A DNA stretch of 64,000 bases. Origin: Pseudactinotalea suaedae. Its GTDB lineage: Bacteria > Actinomycetota > Actinomycetes > Actinomycetales > Beutenbergiaceae. Of this stretch, positions 27,233-37,271 are shown in pieces. Made by a program: the position numbers and the translations under genes. The number at the start of each line of letters is the position of its first letter. Position 1 is the stretch's first letter. The notes under the pieces were generated by a model. That model made no database searches and was not told the origin of the DNA. It saw only the letters and a list, made by a program, of their open reading frames with translations. Location of the stretch: NCBI RefSeq assembly GCF_009733815.1, contig NZ_WNXY01000012.1:62001-126000 (forward strand). The letters run 5' to 3'.

Positions 27233-27958
27233 TCAGAGCTCGGCCAGGTCCGCCGCGGCCAGCACCACGTCGACCCCCTCGACGCCCAGCTCGATGCGGG
27301 TGATCTGCTCGAGGCCGATCGCGGACGAGGCGAGCAGCCCGCTGGCGTGGTCGCCGCCGTCGCCGGTCCAGGTGGCGGCGACCGTGCGGGTCCCGTCCTC
27401 GTCGACGAGCACCAGCTCGTACACGCCGTCGGCCGGTCCAGGGCCACCGCCGTCGTCGTCGGGGTAGGAGCAGGACCACTCCATCTTCGTGCCCCAGGTC
27501 GACGGCGTCAGCACAAGATCCGCGGTCACGTCGCTGTCGCCCACGGGCGCCAGCGTGACGGCGGTGACCTCCGACGCGCCGGCACCGGCCCCCGCCTCGG
27601 TCAGCACCGCACCGCCCACGCCACCGGCCGCGACCAGCCCGACGGCGGCCGCCGCCTGCCACGCCCTCCGGCGGCGGCGGCGCCGCACCACGGCCGAGGC
27701 GAGCGAGGAGATCGCGACGACCTCTCCCCCACCCGACCGGCCGCCGTCGTCGGGCCCCACCGGCGCCACGAGCGCGAGCGCCTGCTCCCGGCTCAGCTCC
27801 GAGAGCACGGCGGGCATGCCCGCGAGCTCGGAGACCGCTTCGCGGCACGCGTCGCACCCGGCGAGGTGGCGCTCGAACTCACGGCGCTCCTGCGGGCCGA
27901 GCGCGCCGAGCACGTAGGCGGCATCCCAGTCCCGGTACCTGTCCTCGGGACCGCTCAT
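27233..27958 (-). CDS. Anti-sigma factor, RskA/RslA type
   Basis: The 241-residue protein has a cytoplasmic zinc-binding anti-sigma domain with H31-x3-C35-x2-C38 (HLAGCDAC), then a single membrane segment after an arginine cluster ([28 protein letters not shown]) and an extracytoplasmic RskA-like domain ending VVLAAADLAEL. It should hold the adjacent ECF sigma factor inactive until an envelope or redox signal arrives; the zinc Cys pair can act as a redox switch in this family. Its ATG overlaps the sigma gene's stop by 4 bases. Confidence 0.93.
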   Translation of the reverse strand: MSGPEDRYRDWDAAYVLGALGPQERREFERHLAGCDACREAVSELAGMPAVLSELSREQALALVAPVGPDDGGRSGGGEVVAISSLASAVVRRRRRRRAWQAAAAVGLVAAGGVGGAVLTEAGAGAGASEVTAVTLAPVGDSDVTADLVLTPSTWGTKMEWSCSYPDDDGGGPGPADGVYELVLVDEDGTRTVAATWTGDGGDHASGLLASSAIGLEQITRIELGVEGVDVVLAAADLAEL

Positions 27959-28476
27959 GACGACACTCCTCTCTCCTGCAACGCCAGCCGCATGGCCCGA
28001 AGGCCGTAGTGCAGCCGGGACTTCACGGTGCCGGGCGGCAGGTCCAGCTCGTGGGCGAGGTCCGCCACCGACCGCCCCCGGTAGTACGCGCCGACCACCA
28101 CGGCGCGGTGCTCGGCCGACAGCTCGACCAGCGCGTCCGCCACCAGCCAGGCGTCCAGCACCTCCTGCGTGCGGTCCTCGACGCCGAGCTCCGGCACCTC
28201 GTCGGTGGTGAGCTCCCGCCGCCGGCGTGCGCTGCGTGACTCGTCGACCACGAGGTTGCGCGCCACCGTGAACAGCCACGCACGCACCGACCCCTGCGGC
28301 CGGGTGAGCACCTCGGGGTTGCGCCACGCGCGCAGCAGCGTCTCCTGCACCACGTCGGCGGCGCGCGAGGGGTCGGTCATCGCCGCGACGTAACGGTGCA
28401 GGTCGCGGCCGTACGTCGCGTGCACCGCGGTCAGCAGCGCATCGGCGTCACCGTCGAGCCCGGCGCGGGCGCTCAC
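27955..28476 (-). CDS. ECF RNA polymerase sigma factor
   Basis: The 173-residue sigma factor has region 2 (DLHRYVAAMTDPSRAADVVQETLLRAWRNP and VRAWLFTVARNLVVDE) and region 4 (LSAEHRAVVVGAYYRGRSVADLAHELDLPPGTVKSRLHYGLRAM). With its RskA-type partner it resembles the mycobacterial SigL/RslA pair (inference). The GTG start overlaps the yceI stop and the stop overlaps the anti-sigma ATG. The ECF-type promoter upstream of yceI suggests autoregulation. Confidence 0.95.
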   Translation of the reverse strand: MSARAGLDGDADALLTAVHATYGRDLHRYVAAMTDPSRAADVVQETLLRAWRNPEVLTRPQGSVRAWLFTVARNLVVDESRSARRRRELTTDEVPELGVEDRTQEVLDAWLVADALVELSAEHRAVVVGAYYRGRSVADLAHELDLPPGTVKSRLHYGLRAMRLALQERGVSS

Positions 28477-29147
28477 CCCGCGACCAGCTCCAACGAGAAC
28501 TCGATCGAGCCGGCGTCCTCGACCACGACGAATCCCAGGTCGGGTGCCTGCACGTCGAAGTCGGCGAAGGTGATCGGCGCCGAGCCCACGACCTGCAGGC
28601 CGTCGCCGCTCGCACCGGCCTGCGCCGTGACCGTGACCTGCTGGGTCACGCCGTGGATGGTGAGGTCGCCCACCATCGCGAGGTCACCGCCGTCGGTCCC
28701 GACGTCGAGCGGCTCGGTCACCTCGAACGTCGCCGTGGGGAACTCGTCGGTATGCAGGGCCTGGGTCCGGAAGTACTCGTCGCGCGCGGACTCGTCGGTC
28801 GCGACCGTGCTGAGATCGACCTCGATGGTGCCTGCGGTCAGCGTGCCCTCGGCGATGCTCACCGATCCGGTCACGTCCTCGGTGCGGCCCGTCACAGTGA
28901 CATCCTGCCCGTTGAGCACCTCCTGGACCCGGTATCCGGCGAAGCTGCCCTCGGAGACCGACCAGTCGCCGTCGAGATCGGCGGGGCCGCTCTCGCTCGT
29001 CTCCGCCTCGGTGCCGCCCAGGGTCGGCGCCGCATCGGCGTTGCTGTTGACCCAGTTCCCGTACAGGCGCGTCCCGACCAGCACGGCCACGACGAGCACC
29101 ACCAGCCCGATCCCCACCCCGGTCAGCACCCTGGTTCGCTTCTGCAT
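28473..29147 (-). CDS. Membrane-anchored YceI-family lipid-binding protein
   Basis: The 224-residue protein has an uncleaved N-terminal membrane anchor (VLTGVGIGLVVLVVAVLVGTRLYG), a short linker, then a YceI domain: DGDWSVSEGSFAGYRVQEVL, a SVSIAEGTLTAGTIEVDL strand and TATFEVTEPL. YceI proteins bind polyisoprenoids or related lipids in a beta-barrel. It is first in an operon with an ECF sigma factor and its anti-sigma factor, so it may be both target and part of the sensing loop. The ATG at 29147 has GGGGAGA upstream. Confidence 0.92.
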   Translation of the reverse strand: MQKRTRVLTGVGIGLVVLVVAVLVGTRLYGNWVNSNADAAPTLGGTEAETSESGPADLDGDWSVSEGSFAGYRVQEVLNGQDVTVTGRTEDVTGSVSIAEGTLTAGTIEVDLSTVATDESARDEYFRTQALHTDEFPTATFEVTEPLDVGTDGGDLAMVGDLTIHGVTQQVTVTAQAGASGDGLQVVGSAPITFADFDVQAPDLGFVVVEDAGSIEFSLELVAG

Positions 29148-29182
29148 GACGTCTCCCCTCGCTCGGTCTGCTCTCACCCAGA

Positions 29183-29210
29183 AAGACGAGACGGGGGGCC
29201 TCCGGGTTCA
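29183..29210 (-). promoter_or_regulatory. ECF-type promoter TGAACC-N16-CGTCTT upstream of yceI-sigma operon
   Basis: On the minus strand TGAACC (29205-29210) is followed by 16 bases and CGTCTT (29183-29188). ECF sigma factors typically use an AAC-type -35 and a CGT-type -10, and mycobacterial SigL uses TGAACC with CGTgtc. Transcription would start about 28 bases before the yceI ATG, leaving room for its GGGGAGA site. Confidence 0.7.
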
Positions 29211-29465
29211 ACGCACGGCGGCCGTCTTGCGCCTCGAGACACCGCACGCGGGGCTCTGGAGCGCTCCCGAGCACGAATTTCCTCCAGCCTCTCCCCTTCG
29301 GGCCGAATCTCGGCTACGCTTGGTCTCGAAGTTGCAGTGCATCGACGTCTTACTGGCGCCCGGTCCTTCGATGGATGGGCGTCTTTTCTTTCGAGATCTG
29401 ACGGACGACACACCGTGGCAGCCGCACCGGCAAGAGGTGTGGCAGATCTTTGAAGGAGAATCATC
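29211..29465 (+). other. Upstream region and probable long leader of cold-shock gene
   Basis: No reading frame is convincing here. The stretch includes a TACGCT (29315-29320) that could be a -10, about 145 bases before the cold-shock ATG, and ends with a GAAGGAGAA ribosome site. Cold-shock mRNAs often have long structured leaders; this is inferred. Confidence 0.4.
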
Positions 29466-29669
29466 ATGACCCTCGGAACCGTGAAGTGGTTCAACGCCGA
29501 AAAGGGTTTCGGCTTCATCACCCCTGACGACGGCGGCGCCGACGTGTTCGCGCACTTCTCCGCCATCTCCGGCAACGGCTACCGTTCGCTCGAGGAGAAC
29601 CAGAAGGTGGAGTTCGAGATCACCCAGGGCCCCAAGGGCCCCCAGGCGCAGAACATCACTGCTGTCTGA
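29466..29669 (+). CDS. cspA: Cold-shock protein, CspA family
   Basis: The 67-residue protein is a single cold-shock domain with RNP1 KGFGFI and RNP2 VFAHFSAI, starting [13 protein letters not shown]. It binds single-stranded RNA/DNA and melts RNA structure. AGGAGA lies 7 bases upstream of the ATG and a strong hairpin follows the stop. Confidence 0.97.
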   Translation: MTLGTVKWFNAEKGFGFITPDDGGADVFAHFSAISGNGYRSLEENQKVEFEITQGPKGPQAQNITAV

Positions 29670-29686
29670 GCCTCAAGCTCATCTGA

Positions 29687-31264
<1,578 letters not shown>

Positions 31265-31333
31265 TCCAGCCGGCGCGGGGACGTCCCCCGTCGCGGGGAT
31301 CCGCTCGACGGCGCGATCGGGCAGCATGGTGGC

Positions 31334-32557
31334 GTGACCTCCACCCGCTCGCGGCTGCTGCGGCTGTCCTCGCACGCCGTCCGCGGTGGGGTGCATCTCG
31401 TGCTCGGCGGCATCATCGCCGCGGGCTACGTGGTCCTCGGCGCGGGCCTGGTGCAGCTCGCGCGGTCGGCCCCCGCGGTGCCGCTCGGGCTCACCGCGGT
31501 GCTGACCGCGATCGCCGTCCCGCTCGCGCTCGTGCCACCGCTGCTCGCGCCTGTGCGCGACGTCAACGTCGCGGCGGCGAGGAGCCTTCTCGACGTCGAT
31601 CTCGCCGGCCCGACGGCGGAGCTCACCTGGGACGATCGGCTCAGGTCGGCAGGGTTCTTCGTCGCACACCTCATCGTGGGCGCGTTCGCGGTGGTGGCGC
31701 TGCTGTCGGGGATCCCGTTCGCCGTCGGGCTCGTGGGCTGGGCGGCGGGCGCCCGCGGCGACGGCTTCCAGATCAGCGCCCCCGCGATCGGTCTGTGGGG
31801 CGTGCCGCTCGCCGTGCTGATCCTGCTGGTACTGCCGGTGCTGGCCGTGCTCGGGCGCGCGCTGATGCGTGCGCTCGCGATGCCGCTGCTGGGGCCGAGC
31901 GCCAGCGCGCGTGAGCAGGCCGAGCGGCACGAGCGTCTCGTGCTCGCCGAGCGCAACCGGATCGCCCGCGAGCTGCACGACGGCGTGGGGCACGCGCTCG
32001 CGATCACCACGATGCAGGCGAGCGTGGCCGAGGCGTCGCTCGGACGCGACGACGCCGCCGCGCGGGCCGCGCTGGCCGAGATCGCGCGCGTGGGGCGCTC
32101 CGCGATGGCCGACCTCGACCGCAGCCTCGCGGTGCTGCGCGAGGAGAAGCGGGACACGGCCCCGCCCGCCCCGCAGCCGACCCTCGCCGACCTCCCCGGG
32201 CTGCGCAGCAGCGCCCACCTCGCGGGTCACGAGCTGCGGCTGTCCGGTGACCCGGGCGACCTGACCGGGTTGGACGACCTGCTCTCGCGCGAGTGCTACC
32301 AGGTGATCGCCGAGGCCGTGGTCAACGCGCAGCGGCACGGCAGCGGTCCCATCGACCTGAGCTGGCACCGCGGTGACGGAACCGTGACGCTCGAGGTGAG
32401 CAACGCCGTCGGCCCGGCTGGGCCGGCGGCGGCTGGTGGCGGCCGCGGGCTCATCGGCATGCGGGAGCGGGCTGCGCTGGTCGGTGCGACGCTGGAGGCC
32501 GGCGCCGACGGCGACCGGTGGCGAGTGGTGCTGACCGTCTCAGGGGTGGAGCGATGA
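31334..32557 (+). CDS. Sensor histidine kinase, NarL-type (HisKA_3)
   Basis: The 407-residue membrane kinase has four or more hydrophobic segments in the first 200 residues, then the dimerisation/phosphoacceptor box ERNRIARELHDGVGHAL with His215, and an HATPase domain with ECYQVIAEAVVNAQRHG (N box) and GGGRGLIGMRERAALVG (G boxes). The signal is unknown. Its stop overlaps the response regulator ATG by 4 bases. Confidence 0.94.
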   Translation: MTSTRSRLLRLSSHAVRGGVHLVLGGIIAAGYVVLGAGLVQLARSAPAVPLGLTAVLTAIAVPLALVPPLLAPVRDVNVAAARSLLDVDLAGPTAELTWDDRLRSAGFFVAHLIVGAFAVVALLSGIPFAVGLVGWAAGARGDGFQISAPAIGLWGVPLAVLILLVLPVLAVLGRALMRALAMPLLGPSASAREQAERHERLVLAERNRIARELHDGVGHALAITTMQASVAEASLGRDDAAARAALAEIARVGRSAMADLDRSLAVLREEKRDTAPPAPQPTLADLPGLRSSAHLAGHELRLSGDPGDLTGLDDLLSRECYQVIAEAVVNAQRHGSGPIDLSWHRGDGTVTLEVSNAVGPAGPAAAGGGRGLIGMRERAALVGATLEAGADGDRWRVVLTVSGVER

Positions 32558-33219
32558 CAGAAGCGACGATCCGCGTGGTGCTGGTCGACGACGAGCCGCT
32601 CGTGCGCAGCGGGCTGCGGGCGATCCTGACGACCGAGCCGGGGGTCGAGGTGGTCGCCGAGGCCGACGACGGCGTCGCCGGAGTGGCCGCCGTGGACGAG
32701 CACGCGCCGGACGTCGTGCTCATGGACGTGCGCATGCCCGGCCTCGACGGCATCGCCGCCACCACGCGCATCCTGCAGCGCCATCCCGCGACCCGGGTCC
32801 TCGTGGTCACCACGTTCTCGGCCGACGACTACGTCCTCGACGCGCTGCGCGCCGGCGCCGCGGGGTTCCTGCTCAAGCGCGCCGAGCCGGATCAGATCCG
32901 GGAGGCGGTGCGGGTGGTCGCCCGCGGCGACGCGGTCCTGTTCCCGACGGCGGTGCGCCGCCTGGTGGGTGATGCTCGCCTCCAGCAGCCGCACCACGCG
33001 TCGTTGATCGGGCGGCTGACCGAACGGGAGCGCGAGGTGCTGCGCCTCCTGGCCGCCGGCCGCAGCAACGCCGAGATCGCCGCCGAGCTCTGGCTCGGGG
33101 TCGAGACCGTCAAGACGCACGTGACGAACGTGCTCGGCAAGCTCGGCGCCCGTGACCGGATGCAGGCCGCGATCTTCGCCTACGAGTCGGGCTTCTCCGA
33201 CGCCGTCTCCGGCCTGTGA
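32554..33219 (+). CDS. Response regulator, NarL/FixJ family
   Basis: The 221-residue regulator has a receiver domain with the acidic pair DDE at 12-14, phosphoacceptor Asp58 (LMDVRMPG) and the LLKRAEPDQI segment with the conserved Lys, then a LuxR-type helix-turn-helix (LTEREREVLRLLAAGRSNAEIAAELWLGVETVKTHVTNVLGKLGA). It forms a pair with the kinase just upstream and may control the membrane protein gene that follows. Confidence 0.95.
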   Translation: MTEATIRVVLVDDEPLVRSGLRAILTTEPGVEVVAEADDGVAGVAAVDEHAPDVVLMDVRMPGLDGIAATTRILQRHPATRVLVVTTFSADDYVLDALRAGAAGFLLKRAEPDQIREAVRVVARGDAVLFPTAVRRLVGDARLQQPHHASLIGRLTEREREVLRLLAAGRSNAEIAAELWLGVETVKTHVTNVLGKLGARDRMQAAIFAYESGFSDAVSGL

Positions 33220-33222
33220 CCC

Positions 33223-33270
33223 TTGCGTCATACGCCGCGAGCAAGCCTCACCTCCGGACGTATGACGCAA
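33223..33270. repeat. 12-bp perfect inverted repeat TTGCGTCATACG
   Basis: TTGCGTCATACG (33223-33234) and its exact complement (33259-33270) flank 24 bases, just after the response regulator stop. A diverged copy of the same pair lies at 60152-60196. Terminator, regulator site and REP-like repeat are all possible. Confidence 0.7.
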
Positions 33271-33361
33271 TGCACTGGGTGAGCGGCACTCCCCCGACCG
33301 GGTGAGCCGGTTGGCTCCGGTGCGGGATCCACGCAGCGGCGCGACAGCGTTGGCTGGAGCC

Positions 33362-34468
33362 ATGGACACCACAGAGATCACCTCATCCCGGCGGGCGCAC
33401 CCCGGTGCGGACCTGCCCGAACGCCTCCGGCGCCCGACGCGCTGGACCACCGTCGGCGCGGCCCTGGCGGCAGCCGGCGGGCTCGGCGCCCTGATCGCCG
33501 GGCTGACCGGCCACGGCACCACCTCGAGCGAGGCCTACCCCTCGGTGTCGCTCACGATGGGGCTGCCGGTCGCGCACGTCTCGCTGCTGCTCGCGGCAGC
33601 CGCGGCGCTCGTGAGCGCCGGGCTGCTCGCGCTGGGCGCGATCGCACGCGCGGTCGGGCGCGGTCGGGCCCCGGCCGGTCGGACCCCGGCGCGAACCGTG
33701 CTGGCCGTCGGCATCCCGGCGATCGCCGTCGGGGCCCTCATGACGACCTGCGACGCGAACCCGCTCGCGCTCGCCGGCTACCTGCCGGCGGTCCTGATCG
33801 GGTCGGTGTTCTCGGCGCACTGGCGCGAGATCCTGGTGAGCATGCCCGCGGTCGAGCTCGGTTCCCAGCTCGTGCTCGCCGCCGTGGTGATCGTCGCGGT
33901 CGTCGCGACGCTCCGCGCCGTCGATGCCCTGCGCGGCCATGAGCCGCTGCCGGACTGGCAGCAGCCCGCGGCAGCGGCCCGCTGGGGCCGCACCGCGGTC
34001 GCGGTGGCCGTCGCGATCCCGCTGCTGTACGCCGTCACCCGCATCCTGTGGGTGCTCGGCTTCCCGATCGGGTTCGACGCCGAGGCCTACGCAGCGACCG
34101 GGGGCGACGTCAACAACGGCCTGATCCTGGCCGTCGGCGCGCTCGTGGGCGCCGTCCTGACCATCGGGCTGGTGCGGCCCTGGGGTGAGCGGTTCTGGCC
34201 CTGGTTCCCGGGGCTCGGCGGCAGGCGTGTGCCGGTCGGTCTCGCCGTCGTCCCCGCCTCGATCGTCGCGGCGCTGATCCTGCCCGCCGGGGTCTCGATG
34301 ATCGTGGCGACGACCGGACAGCTCGGCATCGCGAGCATCGGGGAGCTCATGGACAACTGGGCAGCGCTCGGTGTCACTTTCCTGTGGCCGATCTGGAGCC
34401 TCGCCCTGGCGGTGGCCACCTGGGCGTACGCGCTGCGCAGGCGGCAGGACAGCGTCCTCGTCGCCTGA
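33362..34468 (+). CDS. Multi-pass membrane protein of unknown function
   Basis: I do not recognise a named family. The 368-residue protein has about eight hydrophobic segments, starting with VGAALAAAGGLGALIAGL and ending with FLWPIWSLALAVATWAYALRRR. A short first loop carries TCDANP after the third helix and the longest loop contains FPIGFDAEAYAATGGDVNNG. The ATG at 33362 is used. It lies downstream of a two-component pair on the same strand and could be its target. Confidence 0.8.
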   Translation: MDTTEITSSRRAHPGADLPERLRRPTRWTTVGAALAAAGGLGALIAGLTGHGTTSSEAYPSVSLTMGLPVAHVSLLLAAAAALVSAGLLALGAIARAVGRGRAPAGRTPARTVLAVGIPAIAVGALMTTCDANPLALAGYLPAVLIGSVFSAHWREILVSMPAVELGSQLVLAAVVIVAVVATLRAVDALRGHEPLPDWQQPAAAARWGRTAVAVAVAIPLLYAVTRILWVLGFPIGFDAEAYAATGGDVNNGLILAVGALVGAVLTIGLVRPWGERFWPWFPGLGGRRVPVGLAVVPASIVAALILPAGVSMIVATTGQLGIASIGELMDNWAALGVTFLWPIWSLALAVATWAYALRRRQDSVLVA

Positions 34469-34484
34469 ACAGCCACCCCAACCC

Positions 34485-34519
34485 CGACGGCGGACCCGCT
34501 GAGGCGAGGTCCGCCGTCG
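34485..34519 (+). terminator. 12-bp hairpin after membrane protein gene
   Basis: CGACGGCGGACC (34485-34496) pairs perfectly with 34508-34519 across an 11-base loop, 17 bases past the stop codon. A U-run is absent. Confidence 0.6.
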
Positions 34520-34605
34520 AAACGCCTGACATGACGCCAGATGACGTGGTGTGATGGCGGTGCGCCTCGGCGTGGTGCCGGGGCGTCCAACGTGAAGGAG
34601 CGTCG

Positions 34606-34968
34606 ATGCAGGTCCGCGTGGTCCGAACCCTTGACGCTCCGCTCCCGCACGTGTGGGAGACGCTCGTCAGCCCGCACGGAACGCAGGCGATGCTCGGTCC
34701 CGGGGCCACCTTCGGCGGCAAGGGCGAGCCGTGGCACAGCGACGAGGGGCCGAGCGGCGTGCTGCGCAGCTATCACCCGCTCGAGCAGCTGCGCTGGTCC
34801 TGGCACGAGAGCCCCGACGCCCCGGCGACGATCGTCGAGCTGGACCTGCACGAGCACGGTGACGGCACCCGCCTCGACCTGAGCCACGAGGGCGTCGAGG
34901 ACGTGGCGGCGTACGAGGTCCGCTGGGCCGCAGCACTGGACCGGCTGGGCGGAGCGGCAGCGGGTTAG
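34606..34968 (+). CDS. Small SRPBCC-domain protein
   Basis: The 120-residue protein shows the AHSA1/SRPBCC pattern: VRVVRTLDAPLPHVWETLVSPHG, LEQLRWSWHESPDAP and a C-terminal YEVRWAAALDRLGG helix. Its function is unknown. GAAGGAG seven bases upstream supports the ATG at 34606. Confidence 0.85.
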   Translation: MQVRVVRTLDAPLPHVWETLVSPHGTQAMLGPGATFGGKGEPWHSDEGPSGVLRSYHPLEQLRWSWHESPDAPATIVELDLHEHGDGTRLDLSHEGVEDVAAYEVRWAAALDRLGGAAAG

Positions 34969-34979
34969 GCTGGAGATCT

Positions 34980-35009
34980 CGCCCGGGCGTCACCGTAGCC
35001 GTCCGGGCG
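34980..35009 (+). terminator. 7-bp hairpin between SRPBCC gene and bcp
   Basis: CGCCCGG (34980-34986) and CCGGGCG (35003-35009) are complementary with a 16-base loop. It is a weak terminator candidate. Confidence 0.35.
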
Positions 35010-35031
35010 GGCTCGGCAGCCGCGCGCGACC

Positions 35032-35037
35032 TACAGT
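35032..35037 (+). promoter_or_regulatory. -10 box TACAGT, leaderless start of bcp
   Basis: TACAGT, six bases, then the ATG at 35044, without a ribosome-binding site. Confidence 0.55.
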
Positions 35038-35043
35038 GGTGCC

Positions 35044-35520
35044 ATGCCTCGACTCGACGTCGGCGCCCCCGCGCCCACCTTCACCCTGCCCGCCTCCGAC
35101 GGCAGCCCCGTCAGTCTCGCCACCCTGATCGCGACCGCGAAGACCGGTGTCATCGTCTACTTCTACCCCGCTGCCAGCACCCCCGGCTGCACGACCGAGG
35201 CCTGCGACTTCCGCGACTCCCTCGCGTCGCTGACCTCGCACGGGTATGCGGTGGTCGGCGTCTCGCCCGACGAACCGGCCAAGCTCACCGCGTTCGTCGC
35301 GGACCAGCACCTGACCTTCCCGCTCCTCAGCGACCCCGAGCACGAGGTCCTCGAGGCGTACGGCGCGTGGGGCGAGAAGAAGAACTACGGCAAGACCTAC
35401 GTCGGCGTCATCCGCTCCACCGTGGTGGTCGACCCCGACGGCAAGGTCGCCCTCGCGCAGTACAACGTCAAGGCCACCGGCCACGTCGCCAAGCTCCGCC
35501 GCGACCTCGGCATCGACTGA
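35044..35520 (+). CDS. bcp: Thiol peroxidase, BCP/PrxQ type
   Basis: The 158-residue peroxiredoxin reduces hydroperoxides. The peroxidatic Cys49 sits in STPGCTTEACDFRD and Cys54, five residues on, is the usual resolving Cys of the PrxQ group. The FPLLSDPEHEVLEAYGAW segment is also typical. It is monocistronic and convergent with the RpiR regulator gene. Confidence 0.95.
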   Translation: MPRLDVGAPAPTFTLPASDGSPVSLATLIATAKTGVIVYFYPAASTPGCTTEACDFRDSLASLTSHGYAVVGVSPDEPAKLTAFVADQHLTFPLLSDPEHEVLEAYGAWGEKKNYGKTYVGVIRSTVVVDPDGKVALAQYNVKATGHVAKLRRDLGID

Positions 35521-35526
35521 TCGTGC

Positions 35527-36396
35527 TCAGCGGGGGTCCTGCAGGAACACCTCGCCGATGACGTCGAGCATCCGCGCCTGAGCCTCGCGCGCGGCGTCCG
35601 GGTGGCGCTCGGAGAGCGCGCGCACGAGCCCACCCGCGACGATCGCCTGCGGCAGCCGGGAGGTTCGCGTGATGTCGTCGCGGAACGACGGCGCCCCCAG
35701 TCCGACGACCAGGCTGACGGTCGTGACGTCGGCGAGCCCCGACGTCGAGGAGCCGGTGAGGCCGACGACGGCGGCGCCCGCCCGGGCAGCGGCCCTCGCC
35801 GCGGCGACGCTCGGCCGGGTGCTGCCCGAGCCGCTGACCACGACGCACACGTCGTTCGGGCCCAGCCGGCGTGCGCGCACACCCTGCTCGACGTGGTCGG
35901 TGGGGGCGTCCGCGTACCGGCCGATCGCGTTGAGGCGCATCGCCATCTCGGTCGCGACCGGGGAGGAGAGCCCGTTGCCCACCACGAGGACGTGCTCGGC
36001 GTCGGCGAGGAGGTCGACCACGCGCCGGACGTCGGCGGCGTCCAGGAGGGCGATCGCGTCCTCGATCGTGAGGGCGACGTCGTGGAGGAAGGCGCGGAAC
36101 ACGTCCGCGGGGTCGGGGCTGCCGTCCACACGAGCACCCGGTCGGTCGGCCGCGAGCCCGAGGTCGCGAGCCAGCAGCACCCGTAGCTGCGGGTAGCCGG
36201 TGAAGCCGAGCCGCTGCGCGGTTCTGACCACGGTGGCGCGCGAGGTGCCGGCCGCGTCGGCGATGTCCTGGGCGCTGGCCTCGATCGTCCAGTCGGGCCG
36301 GTCGGCGAAGATCTCGGCGACGCGGCGCTCGCTGGGGTTGAGCGCGGCCAGCTCGGTGCGGATGCGGGGAAGGACGCCTCCTGTCGGCACGGTCAT
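35527..36396 (-). CDS. MurR/RpiR-family regulator (HTH plus SIS domain)
   Basis: The 289-residue protein has the RpiR helix-turn-helix (LNPSERRVAEIFADRPDWTIEASAQDIADAAGTSRATVVRTAQRLGFTGYPQLR) and a SIS phosphosugar-binding domain (HVLVVGNGLSSPVATEMAMRL, VCVVVSGSGSTRPSVAAA). It should respond to a phosphorylated small molecule. It is last in the phn-type transporter operon, 5 bases after the second permease, and so is the likely regulator of that transporter. Confidence 0.93.
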   Translation of the reverse strand: MTVPTGGVLPRIRTELAALNPSERRVAEIFADRPDWTIEASAQDIADAAGTSRATVVRTAQRLGFTGYPQLRVLLARDLGLAADRPGARVDGSPDPADVFRAFLHDVALTIEDAIALLDAADVRRVVDLLADAEHVLVVGNGLSSPVATEMAMRLNAIGRYADAPTDHVEQGVRARRLGPNDVCVVVSGSGSTRPSVAAARAAARAGAAVVGLTGSSTSGLADVTTVSLVVGLGAPSFRDDITRTSRLPQAIVAGGLVRALSERHPDAAREAQARMLDVIGEVFLQDPR

Positions 36397-36401
36397 CGGC
36401 G

Positions 36402-37271
36402 TCAGCCCATCTCCGCCATCGGTTCGCGCCCCGGGGTGAGGCTGCCCTTCGGACCGGCGATGATGCGGTGCCGCACCCGCGCCGAGATCTGGTCGACGAT
36501 CACGGTCACCACGATGATGACGATCAGCGTGACCCCGATGCGGTCCCAGACGCGGCGCTGGAACAGCTGCGACAGGATCGAGCCGATGCCGCCGGCCCCG
36601 AGCAGGCCGAGGATCGCGCCGGCACGGATGTTGATCTCGAACCGGTACAGCCAGAAGGCGAGGATCTCCGGCAGCGCCTGCGGCACGACGCCCCACCAGA
36701 TCACCTGCAGCTTGTTCCCTCCGGTCGAGGAGACGGCCTCGACCGGCCGCGGGTCGACCGCCTCGATCGCCTCGCTGCTGAGCTTGCCGAGCGTACCGAT
36801 CGAGCCGACGCCGAGCGCCAGCGCACCCGCCAGCGGTCCGAACCCGAAGATCGGCATCATGATCGCGACCGCGATGATCAGCTCCGGGACCGCGCGGATG
36901 ACGTTGAGGATCATGCGCGTCACCGCGACCACCGGTGCGGGGCTGATCGTGCGCGCCGCGAGGAACGCCACCGGGAACGAGCACGCCGCGCCGATCATGG
37001 TGCCGACCCAGGCCATCTGCAGCGACTCGAGCATGTACTGGAGGGCCGAGACCCAGTAGCCCTGGTGCGGGTCCGCCGTGGGGTTGGCCAGCACCCCCTC
37101 GCTCATCAGCCGCAGGTAGTCGCCGAAGATGCCGGGGGCGTCCAGCAGCCGCGACCACGGCGCGTTCACGGCCCAGATGCACACCAGCAGCACAGCGAGC
37201 GTGGCCAGCATGCCGAGGGTCTTCGGGAGCTTGCTCGGCGGGTGGGGGCGCTGGGTGGTCACCTCGCTCAT
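36402..37271 (-). CDS. phnE: Phosphonate-type ABC transporter permease (second PhnE)
   Basis: The 289-residue membrane protein contains the PhnE permease pattern MILNVIRAVPELIIAVAIMMPIFGFGPLAGALALGVGSIGTLGKLSSEAIEAVDPRPVEAVSSTGG, where the EAVDPRPVEAV loop contacts the ATPase. The IGSILSQLFQRRVWDRIG region near the end is conserved too. The ATG overlaps the stop of the other permease by 4 bases; the two probably form a heterodimer. Confidence 0.93.
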   Translation of the reverse strand: MSEVTTQRPHPPSKLPKTLGMLATLAVLLVCIWAVNAPWSRLLDAPGIFGDYLRLMSEGVLANPTADPHQGYWVSALQYMLESLQMAWVGTMIGAACSFPVAFLAARTISPAPVVAVTRMILNVIRAVPELIIAVAIMMPIFGFGPLAGALALGVGSIGTLGKLSSEAIEAVDPRPVEAVSSTGGNKLQVIWWGVVPQALPEILAFWLYRFEINIRAGAILGLLGAGGIGSILSQLFQRRVWDRIGVTLIVIIVVTVIVDQISARVRHRIIAGPKGSLTPGREPMAEMG

